Assembly: GCA_016271365.2 (NCBI GenBank)
Contig: CM028130.1
Span: 467,389,501-467,453,500 of the forward strand
Reading direction: 5' to 3'
Length of the DNA: 64,000 nt
From: Neoceratodus forsteri
Taxonomy: Eukaryota; Chordata; Ceratodontiformes; Ceratodontidae
Position 1 is the stretch's first letter; every line of letters begins with the position of its first letter. Made by a program: the position numbers and the translations under genes. The notes under the pieces were generated by a model, which saw nothing but the letters and a program-made list of their open reading frames with translations, had not been told where the DNA came from and made no database searches. Positions 43,085 to 54,634 of this stretch are shown here, one piece after another.

Positions 43085-43450
43085 TATAAGTCCATTTCAG
43101 CTCGCCAGAATTTTAACTATAACCCATGATGTTATTTGCTTCCAAATAAGCATCCAGTCGTCTTTTAAATTCTGACATTGTCCTACTAGCTACTACTTCA
43201 AGTGGGAGCTCATTCCATGTCTTTGTGACTCTAATACTAAACCAATATTTCCTTTTATTAAACTGAAAGGTGGCCCCTTTTAATTGTAAGGGGTGTGGTC
43301 TTGTATCATATGCCTGTACCCTCAGCTCGAGTCCCAGTTGCACCCAAAATTCATTGTCAAACAGGGCTCCATAGACCAGGCACATATCACCCCTAAGTCT
43401 GCAGTACTCCAGCGAGTAAAGGCCCAATGAATGCAGTCTCTCCAGAGGCA
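43085..43450 (-). pseudogene. CR1-like LINE C-terminus (CR1-c)
   Basis: Minus-strand frame 43427-43113 reads RLRGDMCLVYGAL, HPLQLKGATFQFNKRKYWFS, and TKTWNELPLEVVASRTMSEF followed by KRRLDAYL. This is the C-terminal signature of CR1-type LINEs (RRLRGDL...F...R...NxLP..VV...S...FK..LD). Its wording differs from CR1-a, -b and -d, so it is a different family. LERLHSLGLYSLEY extends it upstream to about 43450. No RT is present; 5'-truncated. Confidence 0.75.
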
Positions 43451-43769
43451 GTACTTATGGAGTCAGAATGCCTTCCTCAGGAACACAGAAATGGGCCAGG
43501 GCAACAGGAAAAGGAAAGCAGACCCATAATGCAGAACCCCAGCAGCTCCACACACTGAGCCACTAGACTCTCTGGCCAAAGTACAGGAGAAGGCAGAATT
43601 AAGCACTGCTGCTCAGACACCCAATGAGACTATTAATCAAGGGGCCTCCCAGCACTCAGACGGCTAGAGATCTGGAAGGCTAATTAAACAGCCACAGAGA
43701 CTTACAGAAACTTGCTAAACTGCCAAGCCAACTATTAAAACATACTCTCTATATTTTCCAGTATAGTTA
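43451..43769. other. Unassigned spacer
   Basis: About 320 bp, A/G-rich, with no reading frame, repeat or known element that I can see. Confidence 0.5.
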
Positions 43770-44345
43770 GGGTGAACGGTAACTTCTATGTTAAACCAGA
43801 ATTTATGAACGTTAATAACTTTGGTACCATTCTATGGATTTGCATGAAATTTGGCATACATAATGTCTGGGGTAGGTCTCTTGAACTGTTTTTTTTTTTA
43901 CATTTCTTTGTCCACCTGGATCTCAGAAAGGGCTTTAGGTTGTGGTCTGAAATTTTCAGGGCAGAAAGCCTTTGGCTCACAGATGTGCCGTTTGAAGGTT
44001 TGTTGAAAAAAATATTAATCTGTTCAAAAGTTATTGGACTTTAAAGTTTCCCATTATAGCATATGGGAAAAAAAAGTATGATCTGAAAGTGAAAGCAGGT
44101 AAACAGCCCCAAAAACCAGTTTCTTTGCCACTTCATAGCAAGAAAACCATTATGACTTTTGGGCTGACATTTGCAGGGTGGCAAGCCCTTGCCCCACAGA
44201 TGTGTCCTTTGCTGGTTTGGTGAGGAAATGGACACTGGTTCCATAGTTACAGCACTCTGAAGTTGTAAATTTTCCCATAGGATAACACTGTGGTGGTCAT
44301 GGCACCTTTTGGCGGCTGTATCTCGAAAATAGTTCAAGATATGGA
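43770..44345 (-). repeat. Unclassified repeat X, minus-strand copy (internally deleted)
   Basis: In reverse it shows the X landmarks: a TCTTGAACTATTTTCGAGAT block (44320-44340), TGTTATCCTATGGGAAAA, GGACACATCTGTGGGGCAAG, CCCTGCAAATGTCAGCCCAA, and a TAGCATATGGGAAA/TGAACAGATTAATATTTTTT block. It lies head to head with the plus-strand copy at 44700. 44346-44699 between them is X-like spacer (ATATCGTAACTTTTGCAGCA) with no gene. Confidence 0.7.
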
Positions 44346-44699
44346 ATTTTTGCTAAGTACAGCTTGTACTAAGCATGCATGGATGTGGCCAAGCCATGAA
44401 TACAACTGCAAAGGAATTTTTTCCAAAGTTTATATGGTTCCTGAGATATCGTAACTTTTGCAGCACAAGGGTTACCTGAAATGGCTCTAGGCGTGCAGTA
44501 TATTGCTATATTTATGGGTACATGGGAACATAGGGCCTCTAGGGCCCTGCGCTCCCACATTTGGATCCCATTATGCAATTATGCAGTAGTGGGGCCCTGC
44601 GCTCTCACACAGTGATGTGATATCATTAAAATATCAGTACATTTATGTATAGATGGGAGCACAGGGCCTAAAGGTGGACTAAGCTGCGGAGTTTAAAAA

Positions 44700-45635
44700 A
44701 TCTGTATCTTGAATCGTTTCCAAGATACGGGTGTCGAAAGTCACCATGGGTGCCTCAATGTTAGCCTATGGGAAATTTCTCAAATTCCGAGCTCTGTAAC
44801 TATGGGCCCCTTAAATGTTTTGGGGGCAAACCACCAAAAGGCACATCTGAGGGACGAGTGCTTGCCACCCAGGAAATTTCAGCCCAAAAGCCCCAACCAT
44901 TTTGGTGCAATGGGGTGGCAAAGAATTGCTGTTTTTGGGTGCTGTTCTGTCGCAAGTTGTGACAGTTTCGTAAACATTTGCAGCAGAATGGGCATGACGC
45001 TTTCATGATTTGTGAAAGTGTCACATCCATTCTGTCACAATTTGTGACACTACGGGGGGGGGGGTCCGATCACTGAAAAGGCATTTCTGGGGGGACGGGG
45101 TTCCTCCCAAAAAAGATAGTGCTGTGATCCTCAGGGCCTGACTAGGTAAACACAACTGTCAGTGTTTACCTGGGGGTCCCAAATTTAAACGGCAGGCATT
45201 TTTCTCTCTCACTACCTAAAAACAAGATGGCCACCACACAACAGTAAAAGGGCCATTTATGACAGTAAAATGTACTGGAGGCAGCTTTCGTGAGGCACAT
45301 ATATTTTTTTCCCATTGACTATAATGGGAAAATTGTTTTTTGAATAACTTTTGAACAGTTTAATATTTTTTCACCAAATCTTCAAAAGTACATCCTGCAT
45401 CTTCCCTGAAGATTTCAGACCAAATGGATAAATCATGTGGGCTGTAGCCATGAGCAAACAAATGTGCAAAAAAACAGTTTTTGTGAGTTTTTTGGAACCC
45501 TGTTGCTCTACAACCGCTTATCTGACCATAACACAACCTGCCAGATCCAAAGATCTATGGTGCTCCACCATGAATGCAAAATTTCAGGCAAATCCGTTGT
45601 ACGGTGGCAAAGTTATTAAAGTGCAAAATTTGGGG

Positions 45636-45640
<5 letters not shown>
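44700..45640 (+). repeat. Unclassified repeat X, plus-strand copy
   Basis: Unit of about 0.95 kb with ordered landmarks: ATCTTGAATCGTTTCCAAGA, GTTAGCCTATGGGAAA, AAAGGCACATCTGAGGG, AATTTCAGCCCAAAAG, CAAGATGGCCACC, ACTATAATGGGAAAATTG, AACAGTTTAATATTTTTTCA, CCAGATCCAAAGATCTATGG and CGGTGGCAAAGTTATTAAAG. The same order recurs at 48722-48775/55183-56060. No protein homology; open frames are short and stop-poor by chance. Element type unknown. Confidence 0.75.

Positions 45641-45693
<53 letters not shown>
45640..45693. repeat. (TA)n microsatellite
   Basis: About 26 uninterrupted TA units directly after the X copy and directly before the left arm of the foldback element. The frames through it encode only Ile-Tyr repeats and are spurious. 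Confidence 0.97.
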
Positions 45694-45696
<3 letters not shown>

Positions 45697-46717
45697 GTAA
45701 AACTCCATTTAATGCATCAGTTAGGTTTGTTCCACAGCGACAAAAGTGAGGAAATTCGGTGTTAGGGTTGAAAACCCTAACTGCACATTCCCCCACCTCC
45801 ACCACCACACACACACATATACATGCAAGTAGGGGAAGAACCAAGGCAACACAACCAATCACACACAACCAGTAGGAGGAGTATACCTGTGTTACTGTAG
45901 CAAGTAGGTAAGAAATCTAACTTCAGGTATCATACAGTATTTCCAAACTTGTTTCACAAGGTTAGTTCACCTAAAGGTGAAACAAGGTGGCAGTAGCGAA
46001 AACTGTGTACCTTGCTACATTTTCTATATATGGGTGGTGAAAGGCGTCATGGGTGCCGCAGTGTTAGTCTATGGGAAATTGCTCAATTTTTGAACAGCAT
46101 AACTTTGTCATGCTTTAGTTTTTTAGCACCAAAGCAGGAAAAGGCACATCTGTGGGACCAGGGCTTGCCACCCTGCAAATTTCAGCCCAAATGACCCAAC
46201 TGTTTGCTTGCAGAATGATGGCAAAGATGTGCAGTCATCAGGAGCATACTTTCGCAAAATACTGTCGCAAACACAAAAGTGTCACAAATGGAACACACGA
46301 CAGTGCTGCATTTGTGAAAGCATGCAAAATAGTGTAGCAAAATACTGTCGCAAACACGAAAGTGTCGCAAATGCATAGCATGACACTGTTGCATTTGCAA
46401 AAGTGATTTTTAAAAGTATTTCAGGGAATGTGGAAAATCCTATTTTCAGTCTTCTACACCCCAAAATGCCGTATGTGTAGTCTGTGTTATGTGTTGGTGG
46501 CAGTGTGTGGCTCAAGATTCCCAGTTGTCTGTAGTGATATGTGTTCTGTGGTGTGAGGAATGTCTGGGATCAGAGTTAGCAATGATTACCCCATGCCTCA
46601 GCCCAATGAGAGCATGGGTGTGTGGTTTTGTGGTTTAGATAGTTATATGTTATTTCTGTTACCTGCTGCTGGTTGTGTGTGATTGGTTGTGTTGCCTTGG
46701 TCTTTTCTCTACTTGCA

Positions 46718-46784
<67 letters not shown>

Positions 46785-46890
46785 TGGGGGTGGGATGGGG
46801 GAATGCGCAGTTGGGTTTTAAACCTAACACCGAATTCCTCACTTTTGTCACTGTGGAACAACCCTAACTGATGCATTAAATGGATTTTTT
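45694..46890. mobile_element. Foldback element with ~200-bp inverted arms
   Basis: The left arm (about 45703-45875: CCATTTAATGCATCAGTTAG, ATTCGGTGTTAGG, TTGTGTTGCC in reverse) is the reverse complement of the right arm (about 46668-46884). The right arm contains a (GT)n run at 46724-46783 and the left only short CA runs. Between the arms lies an X copy (46016-46440). The left tip, CAGTAAAACTCCATTTAATG, next to TA resembles pogo/Tigger-type Tc1/mariner ends; the right tip is degenerate. No transposase. Confidence 0.6.
46724..46783. repeat. (GT)n microsatellite
   Basis: About 30 GT units inside the right arm of the foldback element. The counterpart in the left arm (45800-45820) is only a few CA units long. 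Open frames here (poly Cys-Val) are spurious. Confidence 0.97.
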
Positions 46891-47904
46891 TGCCATGAAT
46901 TTCCCTGCTTTTTGAGAATGTGCACTACAAATCTTGAATGGTATGTGGTGGTGGGAGCGTGGAGCCCCACTATGTGAATTTTTGTCACTTTGCTGCTCAA
47001 AAACTGTATGACCGACTGAAATGAAAATTGGTAAATGAAGACATGTACCATACCATAACATATATAATAAATGTTATCTGAATCTGTGCAACAGTTGCAC
47101 AGCGTCACGTCATGGAAACTGTGCAGGAGTGCCGAAAAGAACATTTTTGTCACTTCACTACACAAGAACCATATATCCGATGGAACCAAAAATTGTTAAA
47201 AGAAGACATATACCATAGCACACCATGTGTCCAGAATTGTGTGTAATGTAACATGCACAATTCAGCAACCATAAGTGCCAGCAACCCGAAAATTCTCATA
47301 GTCAAAAATGTATTATAAATCTTTGTACATGCCAAATGCCAGGCAAATCAGACACACAGTTCAGAAGTTACTGAAGTGTAATGAACCAAATTTTCATTTG
47401 TCAGAGTGGCATAATTCTGCACCTGTTAATGTTTTACACACCAAACCACTGCAAGACACCTCCGTACCACTAGGGCTACCTATGCTATAAATTTCAAGCC
47501 AGTATCGCCAAGCATAACACTATGCACAAAACATTAACTGTGTTGCATAGTATCTCCGCAGCAAATTATTTTTCCAACATGTAAACAGCATTATTCACAT
47601 CCCCAGGACATCCACTCAACACCCTCCACATTTCATGTGAAAAGACCAAACTGTTCCAGAGATATTCAAGTCTTCCACCACAAAATGGCAGAAATCGAGG
47701 ACGAAAATGCACTAAAATGATGGAACTTTAAATGGCAATAAATCTGAAAAGGAAGAACAGCTTTTCACCAAATAAAAACTGGCATGTTCCTTGAACAAAG
47801 GTCTCTCTACATGGTGAGTTTCAGATCAATCAACCACACACTGGCTGCGCTATGCGTCATGGAAGACAGTGCAGAAAAATAGCAAAAACAATGTTTTGCA
47901 CTGC
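46891..47904. repeat. X-related tandem submodules
   Basis: This stretch contains repeated 'sentences' also found in X. TTTTTGTCACTTTGCTGCTC with GTATGACCGACTGAAATG and GAAGACATGTACCATACC (46977-47055) recurs about 165 bp later as TTTTTGTCACTTCACTACAC, CATATATCCGATGGAACC, GAAGACATATACCATAGC (47143-47220). A GGCAAATCAGACACACAGTT / GAAGTTACTGAAGTG block (47342-47380) matches the end of X. No gene. Confidence 0.55.
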
Positions 47905-48486
47905 ACTGCGCAAACGCAAAAACACAAACGGTAACGTTAACGCAATTAGTGATGGCAACAGTGAGGTAAAAGAAAATAGTAATGCTAACGGTAATGCAAA
48001 TGCGAGAGCAAATAGTATACATGGTGATGTAAGCGAGCGATGTAAAGGTAAAGAGAAAGCATAGTGCAAACGTAAATGAAAACAGAAATGGCAATGCAAA
48101 TGGTAACACAAACGCTAACGACAACAGAAATGTAAATGGTTCCGAAAACAGTAACAAAAATGCAAATGGCAACAGAAACGCAAATGATATGGTAACAAAC
48201 ACGCAAACGGTAATGGTAACAATTGGAAACGCAAACAGTTACAGTAACACCAACGATGAGGTCAAAGGAAGCAGTAATGCAAATGGAAATGCAAATGCAA
48301 GTGCGTACACAAACGCAAATGGTAATGCACATGGTGACACAAAAGTAAACACAAACAAAAATGGTAATGGAAACGCAAATGGTAACAGTAACGCAAGTGC
48401 AAACGCAAAGGGTAATGCACACGGTGACATAAATGGAAACACTAATGCAAGTGGAAATGCTAACGGTAACAGTAACGCAAATGCAC
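47905..48486 (+). repeat. Degenerate hexanucleotide array (RNN AAY)n
   Basis: About 580 bp in which nearly every six bases end in AAC or AAT (or GAC/AGT): GCAAAT, GGTAAC, AGTAAC, GGAAAC, ACAAAC and so on. The first three positions vary freely while AAY persists. As a result plus-strand frames (47852-48064, 48189-48590) read alternating Asn (NANGNANASANANGNAHGD-like), and minus-strand frames stay open for up to 197 residues. I see no start context, splice signal or known domain. I treat it as a repeat, not a gene, but the pattern is unusual. Confidence 0.85.
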
Positions 48487-48775
48487 ACCCTTTTTCCCCC
48501 CAAAAAGGTGCATTCAGAAGCACAGTGAATACAAAGAATGTATGCATAATAATGGCTCTCGGAGCAGAAAATGAGCACTTGGAATACTAAATTCCTTATA
48601 TCTCAGGAATCGTACGACATAGAAAAAAATTTAAAATCTCATATTATTTATGACTTTCCAGGCTAGTTTTGTACTTAGTACCCTATCTGGGGACTAAGAA
48701 TTCTTCCGATGAAAAGTCCGCATCTTGAACTGTTTTCGAGATATGGGCCCCGAAAGGTGCGGCGGACACCCTAAT
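48487..48775 (+). repeat. X repeat, left part of the split copy
   Basis: Ends with CATCTTGAACTGTTTTCGAG and ATATGGGCCCCGAAAGGTGC (48721-48760), the start of an X unit, followed by CTAAT (48771-48775), the TSD of the SINE. The X unit resumes at 55183. 48590-48720 holds further X-like sentences (ATATCTCAGGAATCGTACGA). Confidence 0.65.
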
Positions 48776-48959
48776 TTATTTTTATTTTGTTTTTGTTGAC
48801 CAGGTAAGTGCACTAGACAAATCCTGCCTATTTTTAGGCACGACCCGGGGGAGGGGGATACAGATGAATGCCAACTGACCTTGAACCAGATTAAGCTGTT
48901 GGTGGTATTTTTAGTGAATGAGGGAAATTTGGCCAGGGCACCAGGGAAATTCCCCTACT
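48776..48959 (-). mobile_element. tRNA-derived SINE, 3' half
   Basis: Minus-strand SINE tail (A-rich, read in reverse TTATTTTTATTTTGTTTTTG at 48776-48795) and 3' body. The 3' body in reverse includes CCCTGGTGCCCTGGCCAAAT. Flanked by TSD CTAAT at 48771-48775. It is interrupted at 48959 by the Tx1-clade LINE; the duplicated target AAATTCCCCTACT is at 48947-48959. Confidence 0.78.
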
Positions 48960-48995
48960 CTGTAGACGGGTGGCGCTGTCCATCTGTCTGCAGGG

Positions 48996-51229
48996 ATGGA
49001 GGACCTCAGTCAGAAGGAGGTGATGGTCGAGGAAGGTTGTGGTTTAATAGCTCAGGAGCTAGCAGCGGTAGACGGTATGTTGGAAAGTGGTAACCTGAAT
49101 GGAGTCGACATTAGAGCTGCAGCTTTGGAGCCTATGGAATTTGGATTGGATTCGGATGGGGATACAACTGCAGAAGTGCTTCACAGAAGAACTAGATAGA
49201 AAGAAACTCCAGTTGCTGGACCTAATAACTATAGCGGAAAGAGATTTCCAGTCTTGTCAGAAAAAGTTGGAAGCTGAACGAAGTAAGAGAAAGCATTCCC
49301 CAGCTAGCCCGTTTAATACTGGAGGGAAACGTTTTGGGCAACAAGACAGAGATAATGGTGAAAACACCCTACCCAAGTCTGTTCTGCCTGGAGAAGGTAT
49401 ATCTGATAGTACATCTGTGCATTCCTGTTCTTTATTAACATGGTCCCCTGGAGATGCTTTGCAACAAGCTGGCTGGCTGTGGCCTGGGGATAAGTGGGTT
49501 CCGGACCCCTCAATACCCATTCCCGGTGATTCTACTACACATTTGCAAGATTTTGCTGTACCTACATTGTTGACTGTGGGTAGTCAATTTTCTAAGTCTG
49601 CAGTTTCCGATAGTGCGATTGCGCATCCTCAAGGTGAGGCTACTGATTTTTTAGGTGTGCAAGACGTCACAGGTAACCTAGAACTTCGGACTCCTGTTGT
49701 GAACAACTGCTCTTCTTTGGATGCTTCAACAATTGGTCTTGATGTTACGGGGACTGAGTCTGACTCCCGCTCACCGCGTTTGGATACAGAGACTGTCTCA
49801 AGCAAAACTGTGAGTACTGAGAGACCAGTAGGTTTGGGCACTAAAACATTTGCAGGATTGTTTAAGAAACCTGTGGAATCAGCAAAATGCAGGTTTTTGG
49901 TTCGCCTGAGATATCGAGGGTCAGCCCCTACGACTCCGGACAGACTTTGGGTGGGGAAGGTTTTGTTGATAGATTCTATGGGTTTTTCTCCAGCTGAAGT
50001 ATATGCTTTCATTCACCCTCCAGGAGAACATAATTATGACATTAGTTTTTGTTCAGTTATCTCTTTAGACAAGTTTTGGAGGCTTTATTATGATTTGAAG
50101 TATCAGGAAGACTGGAAGGATTTCCAAGCCATCCCTATCACGAAACCCACAGTTAAAACTGTTACGATCCTATTCCAGAATGAAGGAGTGAACATTATGA
50201 ATATTCTTTTTTGGTTGGAAAAAAGATGTTTTGTACAGGACAAACCTAGGCCTATTCTGGATGGGAATGGCTTTTGGACAGGTGGTTGGACTATTCGAGT
50301 TCAATTAAAGCAGGATGATGAGGGTATACAACACCTGCCTAGTTCCTTCTTTTTTGGGGAGGGATAGGGGCATAATTTTTTATGCTGGTCAGCCAAAAAG
50401 TTGTTTTAAATGTGGCTCTTTAACCCATTTGAATACCTTGTGTGATCAAATAAAGTGTTTTCATTGTGGCATGTTGGGTCACTTAGCAGCTGACTGTATT
50501 GCACCATCGGTTTGTAATTTATGTAATGAAGCTAACCATTCCTTTTCAGATTGCCCTTGGAAGAATACGGACACTGAAGAGTCCTCTGATCAGGAATACT
50601 TTTTAGCTCAAGCAAAAGATTCTCATCTAGATAAAGAAGGGATAGAGACTGGTCCCACGTTTCGTGGTAGACGCAGAGGCAGAGGAAGGGGAGGATTACT
50701 TTTGGAAGGTAGGCAAACGGGATTTCCTATTGCCCCTAACTTATTAACTCCTATGAATCCTATTAATGTGGAATTGACAGTAAATCAGATGGCAGTTATC
50801 CCCTTAGAATTAGCTCCCAAACCCCCCAGGAAAGGAAAAGAAACTCCTTTTGTGACACTTCAGGGGTCCCCACAACGGGCAAATGTACAACTTGGTAAAG
50901 AAGCCTGTTTTTTGACTAAAATAGTGGTCTCTGGAAATAGAAAGGAAAGCAAGGCTTTACAGGAACCAAGCCTTAGTATGTTACCTATTGAAGGGAGTGG
51001 CAATTGTGGTGTGTCTGCTTCCCCATTACCTTTAGAAAACAGATTTTCCGTTCTCTCATCATGGGGGGATCAGGTGGAACTGGCTCTTCCTATTTCTGCT
51101 TCTGTTGCGGAGGTGGTTTCTGAAGTGCCAATGTCTACTGTCCCTGGAAGCTCTTCAGGACACAAGCAGCCAGAACCCAGGAAAAGGGTGACTCGGTCCA
51201 GTAATAAAAATTTTAAACCTCTTCCTTAA
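48996..51229 (+). pseudogene. Tx1-clade LINE ORF1, zinc-knuckle RNA-binding protein
   Basis: ORF1 in three frames: 48996-49199 (Met start, MEDLSQKEVMVEEGCGLIAQ), 49099-50367 and 50315-51229. The order is an acidic N-terminus, a coiled-coil-like stretch (LITIAERDFQSCQKKLEAER), a Ser/Thr-rich linker, an RRM-like middle domain (CRFLVRLRYRGSAPTTPDRL onward) and IIFYAGQPKSCFKCG. Three CCHC knuckles follow: CFKCGSLTHLNTLC, CFHCGMLGHLAADC and CNLCNEANHSFSDC. A basic Arg/Gly patch comes next (RGRRRGRGRG). ORF1 proteins of this type coat the LINE RNA. Frameshifts lie near 49190 and 50340. The 'QPKxCFKCG' context is typical of the Tx1/L1-like clade. Confidence 0.85.
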
Positions 51230-51238
51230 AAACCTTTC

Positions 51239-54200
51239 ACGTTATCGATAGCCTCCCTAAATGTAAATAGTTTGAAATCTCATACTAAACGTCAAACGAC
51301 AAACGACATTTGGAATTCTTTCTTCTTTAAGATATGATGTATTTCTTCTACAGGATACACATTTCAATACTACTTCTGAAATGATTCGGGCTAGCAAAGA
51401 ATGGCATTGGGGTACTTCTTTTTGGTCCATTGGGGAAGAAAGATGTAGTGGAATAGGTATATGTTTTACCACAATGGATGTGAAACTTATTAGATTAGTT
51501 GACATTGAACCTGGCAGGGCGCTTCTAGTAGATGTCATTGTAAATACCCTTTTCTGCCAGTTGATAGCAATTTATGGTCCCCAGATGAAGACACTTAGGC
51601 TAGAATTATTACATAAGATTCAACCCTTTTTGTATACGGGAAGGCACCTATTCTTTTGTGGAGACTTTAACATAAATTTTCTGCAAAAGAATGCACTGGA
51701 GAAGCAGTATTGCGATAAGTCCTGTTTAAAAAAAATTCTTTCTTTAGCAGGTTTGAGAGATTCCCATCAATTATGGAGAAATTCTGCGAGGCCTACCTTT
51801 TTCAAAGGAGATTTAGCATCCCATATAGACTTTATTTTTGTACAAAAATCACTGCATATTAATAAATTACTTTATGTGCCAATAGAAACTTCGGACCATA
51901 TTTTGATTGGAATAATACTAGATTTTCTTCAGTATAGGAGGAAAGGACCGGGGTTTTGGAAGTTGAATGCTTCCTTTTTAAGTAGTCCATCGATTATAAA
52001 GGACTTGGAAATAATCATTCATGATCATATTACGACAATTGAACTGCATGATGATAGAGTGAGTTGGTGGGAAGCTTTTAAACTTTGTTTAATAGGATAT
52101 TTTCAGTCACGGGGCCGATTAGAAGCAGAATCAAAAAGAAAGGAATATCTGTCTCTTCGCCATTCCCTACAAACTTTAATTTCCAGACAAAGTACATATG
52201 GGATAGATTTATCACAAAGTACTGCACTGATTAAACAAACAATGTTACCGTATCAATATTATCGCTTGGATTCTCTAATTAGAGAACAATCCTTTGGGAC
52301 GCAAGGAAAAAATGCTCAAGTTAATCCTTTTTTAGCCTGCAAAACAAGGATAGATAGGCGACTTTTTTCTAGTTTAAAAACAAAAGATAATATGTTACTA
52401 TCTGATAATGAAGGTATCATGGATTTTTTGGATCAACATATTGGCAACTCTTTTGGGGTTTTACATTCGGACACTGGTTTTATGCAGCAGTTATTAGCAG
52501 CAGCAGACCTTCTGTGTGTAGAGCACAATTTACAAAAGGCAGTGACAGCGGAATTTACGGAGGTGGAATTGGGGTCAGTAATTTCATCTCTCAAAAACGG
52601 GGTTTCTCTGGGCTCTGCTGGATTGCTGGGTGAACTGTACAAACTTTTATGGGAACTAATGCCAAAAGAATTATTGGCACTATATAACTCTTTAATTTCA
52701 GAAATGATTTTGCCAACTCAAATGTACCAGGGATTATTAGTCTTTCTCTATAAAAAGGGTGATCATATAGATATAGGCAATTGGAGACCTTTGACTTTAT
52801 TGAACGTAGATTTTAAAATATTTTCTAAACTTTTAGGGAATAGATTATCCATAGTAATGCCGGATTTAATTAATGGTCAACAATATTGTGCAGTTCCTGG
52901 GAGGAAAATAACAGACACTTTGATTTATCTTAGGGAAATTATGACTTTAGGGAAAAGTGACTTTGGAGGACTAGGAGGCTTCTTAGTGAGCTTAGATCAA
53001 GCTAAGGCCTTTGACGAGGTATCGCAGGACTATGTATGGGAGTGCTTGAAGGCGTTTGGGATTCCATCTAAGTTTGTACAATGGGTACAGTTGTGCTATG
53101 CATTGGCTAATGTGATTCCCCTAGAAAATGGATGGATGGGAGGAACGCATAGAGTCATGAGGGGAGTTAGACAAGGGTGTCCCCTTAGTCCCCTATTGTA
53201 TGTTCTTGCATTGGACCCTTTATTAAGGGTACTTAACAGGTCTCCTTTGATAAGAGCTATCACGTTGAATGAAAAGAGTCTGCCTAAATTTATTGCTTAC
53301 ACAGATGATATTTGTCTTATATTGCCTGATGAACCTGCAGTAATGTTAGCTTGTGAGACCATTACCAACTTAGGACAGATTATGGGTGCATGAATTAATA
53401 ATGCGAAAACTAAATGTATTAGTGTTACTGGGTTTCCTGATTTTCCATCTAAAGTGGGAAATTTTTGGATTGAGAGCCAACAGTGCAAAATTCTAGGGAT
53501 ATATTTTGGGGGTAGAGATAGTGCAATGGATAATTGGAAACTGGCCTTGCAGGAGGGTACCGCTAAAGTGGCTATTTGGAACAGAAATAAATTAACCAAA
53601 AAGAAAAGGATTTATTTAATTAAAACTTATTTGATACCAGTTTTTTTATTTATAAGTAATATTTTTTTACTACCCAGGATTATGGAGACTTCTTTAATGA
53701 GATGTTTTTTTTTGTGCGGTATGGGGTAGTCGTCTTAACCCTATTAAAATAAATATATTATATTTGTATGTTAAAGAAGGGGGTTTGGGAATGATAAACC
53801 TTGTCCTTTTTTTCTTTACAAATTTTATATATTTCAACCTGATTCCAGTTCTTAGAGGTAATCTTAAGGTTTGGGATGCGTCACTCAAGGCACATTTACA
53901 GGGTGTATTATGTGAATGGAGGACTGGTAAATTTCTGCATCAAAATAAACGTCGCCCTCCATTGCTGGATAGTTGGAGAGAAGCTTTTGATAAAATAAAG
54001 TGTTGGGGAATACAGTGGGAAGTAGTTGCGACTATCTCTAGGAAAGATCTGTATAAAAGTGTTTTGAGACAGTTTTTCCATGATTCTCCTTTTTTAAATA
54101 TTACTAGGGAGATAAGTTTAGAGATAACTAGATATATAACTAATCCCCGCATTCCGCAACATATGTGGGATATTTCTTGTTTAGGCATTCATGGCAGAAT

Positions 54201-54634
54201 TAATGTTCGTAGCAACCAGAAGCATAAGTCACTGCAGGACCGCTATTGCCCGAGAGAAAAATGCATATTTATTTTAGAAACTATGGATCATATGTATTTT
54301 GATTATTATTACACCATGGAATTTTTGGGATATAGTTAAAAATCACTGGAAGAAGGGTTTGTTGATTCCACCCACGAAAGAGAGTTTATATTATGGATTC
54401 TTTGAAAAGGGAACACCTGCGGATATTTATAGTACATTACAGGTACTACATACCTTTTTTTTGTATTGGATCTGGATTAGTCGACGTAAATTATTATTAC
54501 AACAGCAAATAATTATTCCCCTTAATTTGGTACATATTGTGGAGACTGAAGTAGGGAAAGTGAAGTTAATGGAAAAGAATAAACTTCCACCGCAACGTTG
54601 GGGAACTTTTTGGAATACATTTGATTATTTATGA
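51239..54634 (+). pseudogene. Tx1-clade LINE ORF2: AP endonuclease and reverse transcriptase
   Basis: The endonuclease begins at about 51239 (LSIASLNVNSLKS, then YDVFLLQDTHFN after a shift). The main frame, 51381-53393 (670 residues), has LIAIYGPQ, LFFCGDFNINF (GDFN), SHIDFIFVQ and ETSDHILIG (SDH). The RT block follows: GLLVFLYKKGDHIDIGNWRP with LTLLNVDFKIFSKLLGNRL, QQYCAVPGRKI, VSLDQAKAFDEVSQDYVW (first Asp), GVRQGCPLSPLLYVLALDPL and AYTDDICLI (catalytic DD). A TGA at 53391 and shifts near 53730 and 54300 break the C-terminus, which runs on through 53454-53729, 53764-54339 and 54299-54634. All palm Asp residues are present. Confidence 0.88.

Noticed and set aside
45574..45868. Ile-Tyr repeat frames
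   Set aside because: Translation of a (TA)n microsatellite.
46673..46871. Open frames rich in Cys-Val
   Set aside because: Translation of a (GT)n microsatellite.
47852..48590. Asn-rich protein-coding frames on plus and Ile/Val/Cys-rich frames on minus
   Set aside because: Open on both strands because of the hexamer pattern; no start context or homology. Reported as a repeat.
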